Translations under genes and position numbers: made by a program | Assembly: GCF_015690355.1 (NCBI RefSeq) | Contig: NZ_JADPRT010000024.1 | Span: 1-64,000 of the forward strand | Length of the DNA stretch: 64,000 nucleotides | Direction of reading: 5' to 3' | Source: Streptacidiphilus fuscans | GTDB taxonomy: Bacteria; Actinomycetota; Actinomycetes; Streptomycetales; Streptomycetaceae | Notes under the pieces: model-generated | Database searches by the model: none | What the model was told of the DNA's origin: nothing | Seen by the model: the letters and a program-made list of their open reading frames with translations, nothing else | In this document: positions 37,819 through 46,754 of the stretch, in pieces | How positions within the stretch are numbered: position 1 is the first letter of the stretch | Layout of the letters: each line of letters begins with the position of its first letter

Positions 37819-38454
37819 CTACCCGCGTCGCAGCCGGTCCGCGACGACGGCGTCGAGCGGGCGGGCGCGCTCGGTCAGGCCGGTGCGGACGCGGGCGGCG
37901 AGGGCGTCGTCCTTGTGGTCGTCGTACTTCGCCTTGGCCCGCACCTCGTCGACGCGCAGGCGCAGGAACCGGATCGCCGAGAGCATCTTCCCGAACGGGG
38001 CCTGGCCGGGGACGATCGGCTCGTGCGCGCTGTCCGGCTGGAAGCGCGCGTACTGACGGTCCATCAGCGCGGCCTTCTCGGCGGGATCGTCGACGACGGT
38101 CGCCGTGCAGAGCAGGTGGACCGAGGCGTAGTAGCTGGTCGGGACGCCGTGCTCGGGCGCGACGTCCGCCGCGGCACGCCAGGTGCCGGGGATGAACGCG
38201 TAGTCGTCGGTGACGGCGAGCGTGACCCGGGGGTCCGCCTCGACCGCGGCCCAGAAGGGGTTGGGGCGGGCCAGGTGGAGCACGACCTCGTCGCCGCCGT
38301 CCGTCGCGGCCCCCTCGGCGAAGAGGAAGTGCGTCGGGACCAGGATCGGCGGCTCGCCGTCGGGCCCGTTGGCCGCCAACGTGCCGAAGTCGCGCGCGGC
38401 GAGCCAGGGACGCCAGGTCTTCTCGTCGGCGAGGTCCCAGGGATGGATGAGCAT
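37819..38454 (-). CDS. FMN-binding (PaiB-like) flavin reductase-fold protein
   Basis: The 211-residue protein opens M-L-I-H-P-W-D and contains P-T-H-F-L-F, H-L-A-R-P-N-P-F-W and a long split-barrel FMN fold. Bacillus PaiB members are called negative transcriptional regulators, though the fold is that of pyridoxamine-phosphate-oxidase-like flavin enzymes. It is divergent from a MocR regulator across 76 bases, which suggests that the regulator controls it and that vitamin B6 or a related amine is involved. Confidence 0.85.
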   Translation of the reverse strand: MLIHPWDLADEKTWRPWLAARDFGTLAANGPDGEPPILVPTHFLFAEGAATDGGDEVVLHLARPNPFWAAVEADPRVTLAVTDDYAFIPGTWRAAADVAPEHGVPTSYYASVHLLCTATVVDDPAEKAALMDRQYARFQPDSAHEPIVPGQAPFGKMLSAIRFLRLRVDEVRAKAKYDDHKDDALAARVRTGLTERARPLDAVVADRLRRG

Positions 38455-38509
38455 GGCGGTGGCCCCCAGAGGTCGTGCGCTGGCGTGTGTCGGGTTGCGG
38501 AGAGTATTG

Positions 38510-38524
38510 AACTAGTGCATAGTT
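38510..38524. promoter_or_regulatory. AACTA-N5-TAGTT dyad in the paiB-mocR divergent promoter
   Basis: A perfect 5-bp inverted repeat in an A/T-rich patch of the 76-bp divergent gap. TAGTTT (38520-38525) is also a fair -10 box, only 5 bases before the MocR GTG; TTGCGG at 38495 lies 19 bases upstream of it. Confidence 0.5.
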
Positions 38525-38530
38525 TTCTTT

Positions 38531-39922
38531 GTGCTAGGAGATTATCGGATCGTCGGGCGGCGTGCCACCGAGATCGCCGCCGAGATCGAGTCGCTGGTGT
38601 CCTCGGGCGCGCTGGAGCCGGGCGCCGCGCTGCCGCCACTGCGGGATCTCGCGGGTGACCTCGGGGTCAATCCCAACACGGTCGCCGCCGCCTACCGCCT
38701 GCTGCGCGACCGGGGCGTGATCGAGACGGCCGGACGGCGCGGCAGCCGCGTCCTGCCGCGTCCCGTGCTGGCCCCGCGCGACTACGCGACGCTGGAGGTC
38801 CCGGCCGGTGTCCGCGACCTCGCCGACGGCAACCCCGACGCGCGACTGCTGCCCGATCCCGCTGCGGCGCTGGCCGCCGCCGGTCACGGTACGGACCCCG
38901 CCGCCGGACGGTACGGCGGGCCGGAGTTCGACCCGCTGCTGCTGGAGCTGGCCCGCCGTTCGTTCGCCGCCGACGGGCTCCCGACGGAAGCCCTCGGCGT
39001 CTTCTCCGGCTCGCTGGACGCCCAGGAGCGGCTCTTCCAGGCGTGGCTGCGTCCCGGCGACGCGGTCGCCGTCGAGGACCCGGGCTGGGGGAGCCTCTTC
39101 GACCTGCTCCCCGCGCTCGGTCTGCGTCCGGTCCCGATGCCCGTCGACGACGACGGGCCGACCGTCGCGGGCTTGCGCGCGGCGCTCGACGCGGGCGTCC
39201 GCGCCGTCGTGCTCACCGCGCGCGCCCAGAACCCGACCGGCGCCGCGCTCAGCGCCGAGCGCGCCGACGAGCTGCGTCCGCTGCTGGCAGAGCACCCCGA
39301 GGTGCTGCTGGTCGAGGACGATCACGGCCACGGCATCGTCGACGGCGACTACCGCACGCTGGCGGTCGACGGGCGGGGAGTCGACGGGCCGGGGCCGGAC
39401 AGCCGTGGCGCGGCCGGTGGCGGGGTGCCGACGGTGCGGCACTGGGCCGTGGTCCGCTCGGCGGCCAAGTCCCTCGGGCCGGATCTGCGCGTCGCCGTGC
39501 TCACCGGCGACCCGGACACCGTGGCCCGGATCCGCGGGCGGCAGCGGCTCGGCGCGGGCTGGGTCAGCCACCTGCTCCAGCGCACCGTCGCCGCGCTCTG
39601 GCAGGCATACGACCCGGAAGCCGGCATCGCGTCCTACCGTCTGCGCCGCGACGCACTGCTCGCCGCGTTGGCGGAGCGCGGCGTCACCGCGCACGGACGC
39701 AGCGGGCTGTGCGTCTGGGTCCCGGTCCCGGACGAGACGGCGGCCGTCGCCGGTTTGCAGCAGCGCGGCTGGGCCGTGGCCCCGGGCGCGCGCTTCCGCC
39801 TGGACACCCCGCCCGGGGTCCGGATCACCGTCTCCACGCTCGACGTCGCCGACTGCCCGCGCCTCGCCGACGACGTCGCCCACGTCCTGCACCGCCGCGC
39901 CGGCCTGACGCGCGGGGTGTAG
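38531..39922 (+). CDS. MocR-type (GntR/aminotransferase) transcriptional regulator
   Basis: The 463-residue protein joins a GntR winged helix (about 10-78; P-P-L-R-D-L-A-G-D-L-G-V-N-P-N-T-V-A-A-A-Y-R-L-L) to a fold-type I aminotransferase domain (about 100-455). The PLP lysine is K313 in R-S-A-A-K-S-L-G-P-D-L-R. MocR members such as PdxR sense PLP and control vitamin B6 synthesis. No Shine-Dalgarno precedes the GTG, and a -10-like box ends 5 bases before it, so a leaderless transcript is likely. The divergent PaiB-like gene is a likely target. Confidence 0.9.
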   Translation: MLGDYRIVGRRATEIAAEIESLVSSGALEPGAALPPLRDLAGDLGVNPNTVAAAYRLLRDRGVIETAGRRGSRVLPRPVLAPRDYATLEVPAGVRDLADGNPDARLLPDPAAALAAAGHGTDPAAGRYGGPEFDPLLLELARRSFAADGLPTEALGVFSGSLDAQERLFQAWLRPGDAVAVEDPGWGSLFDLLPALGLRPVPMPVDDDGPTVAGLRAALDAGVRAVVLTARAQNPTGAALSAERADELRPLLAEHPEVLLVEDDHGHGIVDGDYRTLAVDGRGVDGPGPDSRGAAGGGVPTVRHWAVVRSAAKSLGPDLRVAVLTGDPDTVARIRGRQRLGAGWVSHLLQRTVAALWQAYDPEAGIASYRLRRDALLAALAERGVTAHGRSGLCVWVPVPDETAAVAGLQQRGWAVAPGARFRLDTPPGVRITVSTLDVADCPRLADDVAHVLHRRAGLTRGV

Positions 39923-39952
39923 CCGTAGGGCTGCTGAGTTGCTGAACCGGGA

Positions 39953-42106
39953 TCAGACCGGCGGCAGCATCCCGCGGCTGCGGGCCTGCTGGAGCCAGCC
40001 GGGGTACTCGCTCATCATCAGCTCGAACAGCTGCTCGTCGCCGACGTGTTGCGGGTCCTCGACGGCGAAGAAGTTGGCGTTGTCGAGGAAGCGCCCGGGC
40101 AGGTCGTCCAGCTCCTCCAGGAACCGGAAGGTGCCGGTGCCCCAGTTGTCGACCCGCGGCTGGCGCGAGCGCTTGCCGAAGAGCCCGTGCGAGGGCTGCG
40201 GCGCGACCTGGTGCTGTGCGGGCGCGTCCACCGACCGGGAGGACCGGCCGATGCCCATGAACTGCCAGAACAGCGGCTCGTAGCTGGACGCGGTCACCTG
40301 GGCGCGGGTCTGCTGCTCGCTGGTGGTGTGACCGTCCGTCAGGAACATCACGTAGACCGGCTGCCGGTCCGCGAGCGGGGTGTTGCGCAGGTCCGAGGCG
40401 CCGAAGTACTGCTCGCGGATCAGCCGGATCGCGCCCGCGTAGTCCGTGCCGCCCTCCAACGGGTACTGGCCCAGCATCCGCTGGACCCAGCCCCGGTAGG
40501 ACCCGACGCTGACCGAGCCCGCGACATGGCCGCGCGAGCCGAACAGGAAGACGTCGATCTCGCTGTTGTCGTCGAAGCGCATCCCCAGCGCGAGCACCCG
40601 CTCGACCAGCGCCTGCACCTTGCCGGAGCGGTACAGCGCGTGCATCGAGCCGGAGATGTCCAGGCAGAGCGCGACGCGGGCGGTGTGCTCGCCCAGGCCG
40701 CGCTTCTCCAGGCTGACGGCGGCCTTCTTGGTGAGGTCGAGCAGTTGGTGGTCGCCCTGGTCGGCCAGGGACTTCTCCAAGGTGATGAGCTTCTGCTTCT
40801 TCAGACTGACGGCACCGCTGCCCGCTCCGCCCCCGGGGTCGCCCGGCCCGGCTGGGGCGCCCTGCTGCTGTTGGTACGGCGCGGGGGAGGGGTGCTGCTG
40901 GAACTGCGGCTGCTGGAGCGGCTGTTGCTGGTAAGGGTCCTGCGGGTAGGGCTGCTGCTGCGGGTACCCCTGCTGCTGCGGACCCGGGTCGGCCGGGCCG
41001 TAGCCGGTCTGCACGGGTGCGCCGCCGAAGACGGCGGGGCCGCTGGGGTCCGGGGCAGTCGGGTACACGGCGAACCCGGGCGTGTTGCCCTGCATCGGCG
41101 CCTGCCCCGGCACGGCGCCCTGGCCCGGACCGTAACCCGGTGCGGGGACGGGTGCGTTCGGAGCTCCGGCGCCGAAGACCGACGGTGCGGGCGGAGCCTG
41201 CTCCAGCGGCGGCAGGCTCTGCAGTCCGGGCTCGACGTGTCCGCCGCCGCCGAAGATCGCGGGCGCGGGCGGAGCGGTGCCGGGTGCGCCGAGGTTCGGG
41301 TCGGCCGCAGGCGGTGCAGGCGCGGCGGCAGGTGCCGGGTACGCCTGAGGCGGCGAAGCGACCGGAGGCGGACCGAACCCCTCCGGGGGGACGGGCGCGT
41401 GTTGCGCGGCTGCGGGAGCGGGAGCGGGAGCGGTGGGCACCGGGGCCGGGATCGGAGCCGGAGCCGCAGCAGCCGGCGCGGGTGTGGGAACCGGCGCAGC
41501 GGCAGGCATGCGCGGGTCGACCCCGTGCGGGCGCGCGGGAGCCGCCGGTGCCGGGGGCGTGGCCGGTGCCGCCGCCGGGACGGCGTGCGGGGCGGCAGGC
41601 GCGGGCTCGTCGTCGACCGAGATGCCGTAGTCCGTCGCGAGCCCGGCCAGGCCGGTGTCGTAGCCCTGGCCCACCGCGCGGAACTTCCAGGCGTCCGCGC
41701 GCCGGTAGAACTCGCCGAAGACGAACGCCGTCTCCGTCGTCGCGGAGGGGATGTCGAAGCGCAGGGCCTCGCTCCCGTCCGGGCCGAGGACGCGCAGCGC
41801 CAGGCCAGGGACCTGGCCGAAGGCGCCGCCGTCGGCGGAGGCGGCGACCACGATCCGGTCGACGCCCGGCTCGACCGAGCCGAGAGCGACCCGGATCCCG
41901 TCGCCCGCGTGCCGGACCGCGCCCGAGGGATGGTTCGGCTGGTTGTAGAAGACGAAGTCCGCGTCCGAGCGGACCTTGCCGGACGAGGCGAGCAGCAGGG
42001 CGGAGACGTCGACGTCCGGGACGCCCGCGCCCTTCGTCCAGCTGACCTCCGCCGATAGCTCCGTGGTGGGGACCGGGGCGTTCGCGCCCTTGCTCATCGC
42101 CGTCAT
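39953..42106 (-). CDS. TerD-domain and vWA-domain fusion protein
   Basis: The 717-residue protein has a TerD domain at 1-170 (M-S-K-G-A-N, V-x-L-x-W-x-K-G, D-F-V-F-Y-N-Q-P-x-H-P, F-G-E-F-Y-R-R). A 280-residue Pro/Ala/Gln-rich linker follows. A vWA domain (about 475-690) then carries the MIDAS motif D483-I-S-G-S in C-L-D-I-S-G-S-M and F-L-T-D-G-H-T-T. TerD binds calcium and vWA binds magnesium; such proteins act in Ter-type stress or membrane-associated complexes. ATG at 42106 has AGGATGA upstream; the ATG three codons later is possible. It is divergent from paaA. Confidence 0.9.
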   Translation of the reverse strand: MTAMSKGANAPVPTTELSAEVSWTKGAGVPDVDVSALLLASSGKVRSDADFVFYNQPNHPSGAVRHAGDGIRVALGSVEPGVDRIVVAASADGGAFGQVPGLALRVLGPDGSEALRFDIPSATTETAFVFGEFYRRADAWKFRAVGQGYDTGLAGLATDYGISVDDEPAPAAPHAVPAAAPATPPAPAAPARPHGVDPRMPAAAPVPTPAPAAAAPAPIPAPVPTAPAPAPAAAQHAPVPPEGFGPPPVASPPQAYPAPAAAPAPPAADPNLGAPGTAPPAPAIFGGGGHVEPGLQSLPPLEQAPPAPSVFGAGAPNAPVPAPGYGPGQGAVPGQAPMQGNTPGFAVYPTAPDPSGPAVFGGAPVQTGYGPADPGPQQQGYPQQQPYPQDPYQQQPLQQPQFQQHPSPAPYQQQQGAPAGPGDPGGGAGSGAVSLKKQKLITLEKSLADQGDHQLLDLTKKAAVSLEKRGLGEHTARVALCLDISGSMHALYRSGKVQALVERVLALGMRFDDNSEIDVFLFGSRGHVAGSVSVGSYRGWVQRMLGQYPLEGGTDYAGAIRLIREQYFGASDLRNTPLADRQPVYVMFLTDGHTTSEQQTRAQVTASSYEPLFWQFMGIGRSSRSVDAPAQHQVAPQPSHGLFGKRSRQPRVDNWGTGTFRFLEELDDLPGRFLDNANFFAVEDPQHVGDEQLFELMMSEYPGWLQQARSRGMLPPV

Positions 42107-42187
42107 GCGCTCATCCTGCCCGCTGCCGGGCGGACGGCAAGGGCTTTGGCGAAGGGCCGTCGCGTGCCGAGGCGCTCTTGTGACCCG

Positions 42188-42201
42188 ACCGACCGTTCGG
42201 T
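42188..42201. promoter_or_regulatory. ACCGA-CCGT-TCGGT palindrome upstream of paaA
   Basis: A perfect inverted repeat, 40 bases before the paaA ATG and in the gap shared with the TerD-vWA gene. The form is that of TetR-family operators; actinobacterial paa operons are often controlled by a TetR-type PaaR. No such regulator gene lies next to it in the window. Confidence 0.65.
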
Positions 42202-42241
42202 AGTCTGATGGCAGAACCTGATCCCGGAGGGGCATGCAGAC

Positions 42242-43339
42242 ATGAGCGGCACCCACGCGGCACCGGCGACCGGCGGCGAGGGCACGGCCGTGCCGACCGA
42301 GCCTGCCGAGAACCCCGAGCTCGCCGCGCTCTCGGCGCACTTCGACGCGACCATCGCGCACGACCACCGCATCGAACCGCGCGACTGGATGCCGGACGGC
42401 TACCGCGCGACGCTGGTGCGCCAGATCGCCCAGCACGCCCACTCCGAGATCATCGGCATGCAGCCGGAGGGGGAGTGGATCACCAAGGCTCCCTCGCTGC
42501 GCCGCAAGGCGATCCTCTTCGCCAAGGTCCAGGACGAGGCCGGGCACGGGCTCTACCTCTACTCCGCCGCCGAGACGCTCGGCACCGACCGCGCCGAGCT
42601 GACCGAGCGGCTGCTCAACGGGCGGCAGAAGTACTCCTCGATCTTCAACTACCCGACGCTGAGCTTCGCCGACGTCGGCGTGATCGGCTGGTTCGTCGAC
42701 GGCGCGGCCATCTGCAACCAGGTGCCGCTCTGCCGCTCCAGCTACGGCCCCTACGCGCGCTCGATGGTCAGGATCTGCAAGGAGGAGTCCTTCCACCAGC
42801 GCCAGGGCTACGAGCTGCTGCTGACCATGATGTCCGGCAGCCCCGCCCAGCGCGCTCAGGTGCAGGACGCGGTCGACCGCTGGTGGTGGCCCTCGCTGAT
42901 GATGTTCGGCCCGCCGGACACCGACTCGCCCAACAGCGCCCAGTCCATGGCATGGCGGATCAAGCGGCACAGCAACGACGAACTGCGCCAGCGCTTCGTC
43001 GACATGACGGTCCCTCAGGCCGAAAAGCTCGGCGTCACCCTCCCCGACCCGGAGCTGCGCTGGAACGAGGAGCGCGGCGCGCACGACTTCGGCACGCCCG
43101 ACTACGACGAGCTGATGCGGGTCATCAAGGGCGACGGCCCGTGCAACGAGCAGCGGATCACCCGCCGCCGTCAGGCCCACGAGGACGGCGCCTGGGTCCG
43201 CGAGGCCGCCCTCGCCCACGCGGCCAAGCAGCAGGCCCGCGCCGCAGCCGACCAGGCTGCGACCGACAAGGCTGCGACGCAGAAGGCTGCGACACATAAG
43301 GCCGCGACAGAGACGAACGAGGAAGGAACGGCCGCATGA
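42242..43339 (+). CDS. paaA: 1,2-phenylacetyl-CoA epoxidase, catalytic subunit A
   Basis: The 365-residue diiron oxygenase subunit epoxidises the ring of phenylacetyl-CoA with PaaBCE. Iron ligands are suggested by E-x-x-H-type pairs: Q-D-E-A-G-H-G near 99-105, and K-E-E-S-F-H-Q-R-Q near 180-188. [13 protein letters not shown] matches the family. The C-terminal tail carries four repeats of a five-residue unit [Q/K]-A-A-T-x encoded by 15-base repeats (43253-43312), which is not part of the core enzyme. Its stop overlaps the paaB start (ATGA). Confidence 0.96.
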   Translation: MSGTHAAPATGGEGTAVPTEPAENPELAALSAHFDATIAHDHRIEPRDWMPDGYRATLVRQIAQHAHSEIIGMQPEGEWITKAPSLRRKAILFAKVQDEAGHGLYLYSAAETLGTDRAELTERLLNGRQKYSSIFNYPTLSFADVGVIGWFVDGAAICNQVPLCRSSYGPYARSMVRICKEESFHQRQGYELLLTMMSGSPAQRAQVQDAVDRWWWPSLMMFGPPDTDSPNSAQSMAWRIKRHSNDELRQRFVDMTVPQAEKLGVTLPDPELRWNEERGAHDFGTPDYDELMRVIKGDGPCNEQRITRRRQAHEDGAWVREAALAHAAKQQARAAADQAATDKAATQKAATHKAATETNEEGTAA

Positions 43340-43647
43340 GCAGCACCGAGTCCCCGCAGGCCCCGCGCGGGAGTTGGCCCCTGTACGAGGTCTTCGTGCG
43401 CGGCAAGCGCGGCCTCAACCACGTCCACGTCGGCTCGCTCCACGCCGCCGACGAGCGGATGGCGCTGACCAACGCCCGTGACCTCTACACCCGTCGCAAC
43501 GAGGGCGTCTCGATCTGGGTGGTCCGCTCCGACGCCATCACCGCCTCCACCCCGGACGAGAAGGACCCGTTCTTCTCGCCCAGCGGCGACAAGGTCTACC
43601 GGCACCCGACCTTCTACGCCATCCCCGACGACGTCCCCCACATCTGA
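43336..43647 (+). CDS. paaB: 1,2-phenylacetyl-CoA epoxidase, subunit B
   Basis: The 103-residue protein contains [33 protein letters not shown] and [13 protein letters not shown], all characteristic of PaaB. It bridges PaaAC heterodimers in the multicomponent epoxidase. The ATG is within the paaA stop, so translation is coupled. Confidence 0.96.
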   Translation: MSSTESPQAPRGSWPLYEVFVRGKRGLNHVHVGSLHAADERMALTNARDLYTRRNEGVSIWVVRSDAITASTPDEKDPFFSPSGDKVYRHPTFYAIPDDVPHI

Positions 43648-43687
43648 CCCCCGCACCGCTGACCTCGCACATCACAGGAGCCCTCGC

Positions 43688-44572
43688 GTGACCGACGACC
43701 ACGTCTACCTCTCGCTCGCCGAGGAGCACGGGGACGACACCCGCTGGGCCTTCGGCACCGGGTTCGAGGACCCGCTGCACGGCGTCGACACCACGCTGCC
43801 CGCCGGCGTGGACGCAGACGAGCTGGCTGCGCTCTGCCTGGCCCTCGCCGACGACGCGTTGGTGGCCGCCCAGCGACTGGCGCAGTGGGTCACCCTGGCA
43901 CCGGAGTTGGAGGAGGAGGTCGCACTCGCCAACATCGGCCTGGACCTGCTCGGCCAGGCCCGCCTGCTCTACGCCCGCGCCGGACAGGCCGAAGGCCACG
44001 GCGAGGAGGGCAAGGGCCGCGACGAGGACGCGCTCGCCTACTTCCGCGACCCGGACGAGTTCCGCAACGTGCTGCTGGCCGAGGTCCCCAACGGCGACTT
44101 CGCGCACTGCGTGGTCAAGCTGCTGCTGCTCTCCAGCTGGCGGCTGGCCCAGCTGCAGCAGCTCACCGGCCATGCGGACCCGGTGCTCGCCGCCGTCGCC
44201 CACAAGGGAGTCAGCGAGCTGACGTACCACCGCGACCACGCCGCACAGTGGGTGGTCCGGCTCGGCGACGGCACCGAGGAGTCCACGCGCCGCACCCGCG
44301 CCGCGCTGGCCGAACTCTGGCCCTACCGCGCCGAGCTCTACGCCGCCGCGCCGGAGACGCGCGACGAGGTCGAGGCGGTCCTGGCCCAGGTCCTCGCCGC
44401 CGCGCACCTCGATGCAACAGAGCTGGACGCAGCAGAGCTCGGCGCGTCGGGCGAGGCCACCGCGCAGGCGCTGACGGGCAACGGCCGCTCCGGCGAGCAC
44501 ACCGAGCACCTGACCGAACTCCTCGCCGAGCTCCAGGGCGTGGCGCGGTCCGACCCGGAGGCGACGTGGTGA
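43688..44572 (+). CDS. paaC: 1,2-phenylacetyl-CoA epoxidase, structural subunit C
   Basis: The 294-residue subunit is a PaaA-like four-helix protein that stabilises the catalytic subunit. Landmarks are L-A-D-D-A-L-V-A-A-Q-R-L-A-Q-W, E-E-E-V-A-L-A-N-I-G-L-D-L-L-G-Q-A-R, and K-G-V-S-E-L-T-Y-H-R-D-H-A. AGGAG lies 8 bases before the GTG start. The 3' end overlaps paaD as GTGA. Confidence 0.96.
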   Translation: MTDDHVYLSLAEEHGDDTRWAFGTGFEDPLHGVDTTLPAGVDADELAALCLALADDALVAAQRLAQWVTLAPELEEEVALANIGLDLLGQARLLYARAGQAEGHGEEGKGRDEDALAYFRDPDEFRNVLLAEVPNGDFAHCVVKLLLLSSWRLAQLQQLTGHADPVLAAVAHKGVSELTYHRDHAAQWVVRLGDGTEESTRRTRAALAELWPYRAELYAAAPETRDEVEAVLAQVLAAAHLDATELDAAELGASGEATAQALTGNGRSGEHTEHLTELLAELQGVARSDPEATW

Positions 44573-45129
44573 GCGCCACGGCCCGCCCGGCACTCGACGC
44601 CGGACTCGACGCCGCGCTCGACGACGCCCGCGCCGCCGCCGAGTCGGTGTGCGACCCCGAGCTGCCCATGCTCACCCTCGCCGACCTGGGCGTGCTGCGC
44701 GACGTCCGGATCGAGGACGACGGGGCGGTGACCGCCGTGCTGACCCCCACCTACAGCGGCTGCCCGGCACTCGCCGAGATGCGGGCCGACCTGGACGCGG
44801 CGCTGCGCTCGGCCGGTTTCTCAACTGTGCACGTGCGCACCGAACTCAGTCCGCCGTGGAGCACCGACGACATCACCGCCGAGGGCCGCCGCAAGCTCGC
44901 CGAGTCGGGCATCGCCCCGCCCGGCCGCGCGCCGCGCCGGAGCGGAGGACCGATCCCGGTGACGCTCACGCTCGGGCCCCGCACCACCCGTACGGAAGAC
45001 GCCGTCCGCTGCCCGCGCTGCGGGTCGCCGGACACCGAGGAGACCAGTCGTTTTGGCGCGACCGCCTGCAAGGCGCTGCGCCGCTGCCGCGCCTGCCGCG
45101 AGCCCTTCGAGCAGGTCAAGGAGATCTAG
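44569..45129 (+). CDS. paaD: 1,2-phenylacetyl-CoA epoxidase assembly protein D
   Basis: The 186-residue protein has a MIP18/DUF59-type domain (C-D-P-E-L-P-M-L-T-L-A-D-L-G-V-L, Y-S-G-C-P-A) and a C-terminal zinc-ribbon-like part with C-P-R-C-G-S and C-R-A-C-R-E-P-F. PaaD is thought to help iron-sulfur or iron loading of the complex. The start overlaps the paaC stop (GTGA), and the stop overlaps the next start by one base. Confidence 0.95.
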   Translation: MSATARPALDAGLDAALDDARAAAESVCDPELPMLTLADLGVLRDVRIEDDGAVTAVLTPTYSGCPALAEMRADLDAALRSAGFSTVHVRTELSPPWSTDDITAEGRRKLAESGIAPPGRAPRRSGGPIPVTLTLGPRTTRTEDAVRCPRCGSPDTEETSRFGATACKALRRCRACREPFEQVKEI

Positions 45130-46190
45130 TGCGCACCAGTTTCCACCCGCTGCGGGTCGCCGTCGTCGAGCCGCTCTGCGAGGACGCCGCGGCCGTCACC
45201 TTCGACGTCCCGGACGAGCTCGCCGAGCGGTTCGCGTTCCGCGCCGGGCAGTCGCTGACGCTGCGTCGGGTCGTCGACGGGCACGACGAGCGCCGCTCGT
45301 ACTCGCTGTGCGCGCCGGAGGGCGGCCCGCTGCGGATCGGCGTCCGCGAGGTGCCCGGCGGCCTCTTCTCCTCGTGGCTGGTGCACGACCTGCGGCCGGG
45401 TGACGTGATCGAGGCGCTGCCGCCGCTCGGCAGCTTCGTGCCGGACCTCACCGTGCCGGCGCACCACGCGCTGATCGGCGCGGGCTCCGGCATCACGCCG
45501 CTGCTGGCAATCGCCGCCTCGGCGCTGGCCGACCCCAAGGCGCGCGTCACCCTGCTCTACGGCAACCGTCGCAGCGACTCGGTGATGTTCGCGGACGAGC
45601 TGGCCGACCTCAAGGACCGCTACCCGGAGCGCTTCCACCTGGTCCATGTGCTCTCCCGGGAGCCCAGGGAGAGCGAGCTGCTCAGCTGCCGCCTGGACGC
45701 CGAGCACCTGGACGCGGTGCTGCGCGCGCTGGTGGACGTCCCCGACGTCGGCCACTGGTGGCTCTGCGGCCCGCTGGGCATGACCGAGGACGCCCGCACG
45801 GTCCTCTCCGGCCTGGGCGTCCCGGCCGAGCGCGTCCACCGCGAGCTCTTCTACGCCGAGGACGAGGAGCCGCCGCCCGCGGTCAGCCACGAGGACCGCG
45901 GACCTGACGGCCCCTCGGCCGAGCTGGAGCTCACCCTGGACGGCCGCGTCTCCACCCTGCGGATGCCCGTGGGCGAGACCGTGCTCGACGCCGCCCAGCG
46001 GGCCCGGCCGGACCTGCCGTTCGCCTGCAAGGGCGGCGTCTGCGGCACCTGCCGCGCGCTCGTCGTCTCCGGCGAGGTGCGGATGCGCCGCAACTTCGCC
46101 TTGGAGGACGCCGAGCTGACGGCCGGTTATGTGCTGACCTGCCAGTCCGAGCCGGTCAGCGAGCGGGTCGTACTGGACTTCGACTCGTAG
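45129..46190 (+). CDS. paaE: 1,2-phenylacetyl-CoA epoxidase reductase subunit E
   Basis: The 353-residue reductase passes electrons from NAD(P)H to the diiron site. It has an FAD-binding barrel (R-R-S-Y-S-L-C near 59-65), an NAD(P) domain (A-G-S-G-I-T-P-L near 120) and a C-terminal plant-type 2Fe-2S ferredoxin domain. The cluster ligands lie in C-K-G-G-V-C-G-T-C-R and a later C-Q-S. The GTG overlaps the paaD stop by one base. It ends the five-gene operon; PaaG, PaaZ and PaaK genes are not present here. Confidence 0.96.
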   Translation: MRTSFHPLRVAVVEPLCEDAAAVTFDVPDELAERFAFRAGQSLTLRRVVDGHDERRSYSLCAPEGGPLRIGVREVPGGLFSSWLVHDLRPGDVIEALPPLGSFVPDLTVPAHHALIGAGSGITPLLAIAASALADPKARVTLLYGNRRSDSVMFADELADLKDRYPERFHLVHVLSREPRESELLSCRLDAEHLDAVLRALVDVPDVGHWWLCGPLGMTEDARTVLSGLGVPAERVHRELFYAEDEEPPPAVSHEDRGPDGPSAELELTLDGRVSTLRMPVGETVLDAAQRARPDLPFACKGGVCGTCRALVVSGEVRMRRNFALEDAELTAGYVLTCQSEPVSERVVLDFDS

Positions 46191-46232
46191 GCCCGTAGGC
46201 CCGTGGGCCCGCCGGTCGGCGAGCGCTCCGCG

Positions 46233-46442
46233 TCAGCCGCTCTTGCGGCGGAACGAGCGCTGGCCGCCCGACTTGCCGTGGGTGCCGTGGATCTTCGACG
46301 GGTCCTGCCCGTGCGCGCCGGCCACGTCCGCCTTGGGGTCGCGACGGCGGGCCAGCGCCTCTCGGAACTTCCGCTTGACGTCGTCCTCGGACTCCTCGGG
46401 GCCTGCGGAGTCGGCCGGGCCGGGATGTGCGTCGTCCGCCAT
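46233..46442 (-). CDS. Small DUF5302-like protein
   Basis: The 69-residue, highly charged protein (M-A-D-D-A-H-P-G-P, K-R-K-F-R-E-A-L-A-R-R, S-K-I-H-G-T-H-G-K-S-G-G-Q-R-S-F-R-R-K-S-G) matches the actinobacterial DUF5302 family. Function is unknown. GGAGG lies 7 bases before the ATG. Confidence 0.82.
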   Translation of the reverse strand: MADDAHPGPADSAGPEESEDDVKRKFREALARRRDPKADVAGAHGQDPSKIHGTHGKSGGQRSFRRKSG

Positions 46443-46754
46443 GGGATGCCTCCAGGTGCGCGTGCGTGGAACCACGGTGGTGTCCGTGTACGGGCAGTCT
46501 TCCACGGCGTGACCTTCGGCGGTGACTGGTTTTCGCGCGGATCACCCGGTCCGACGGAGCACGCCCGGCCGCCGCACGACAACACGCGCGACGCCACGCA
46601 CGACGGCACGCACGACGCCACGCATGACCTTCCGCCGCGACCCGCGCATATCACGGATCACGGAGGACCCCGCATGTAGGCTGGGGCCCGCAGCACGCGG
46701 GCCCCACGCTGCAGGTTCCCGGGCCCGCCCGGTTCTCCGAGGGAAACGGCCCTG
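46443..46754. other. Intergenic region upstream of lgt with 12-bp tandem repeats
   Basis: The 312 bases hold no recognised gene. Units of consensus CGCACGACGCCA repeat at period 12 from 46573 to about 46628, four full copies plus part of a fifth. No clear promoter was found; lgt transcription likely starts downstream of the repeats. Confidence 0.45.
46573..46628. repeat. Tandem repeat, 12-bp unit
   Basis: Units read CGCACGACAACA, CGCGCGACGCCA, CGCACGACGGCA, CGCACGACGCCA and CGCATGAC. The period is exact without indels. Confidence 0.85.

Noticed and set aside
42107-43297. Upstream in-frame extension of the TerD-vWA gene into antisense of paaA
   Set aside because: The TerD domain starts at its usual M-S-K-G; the extension lies wholly opposite paaA and has no domain.
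46573-46628. CRISPR-like repeats upstream of lgt
   Set aside because: Units are only 12 bp, contiguous, without spacers; no cas genes are present.
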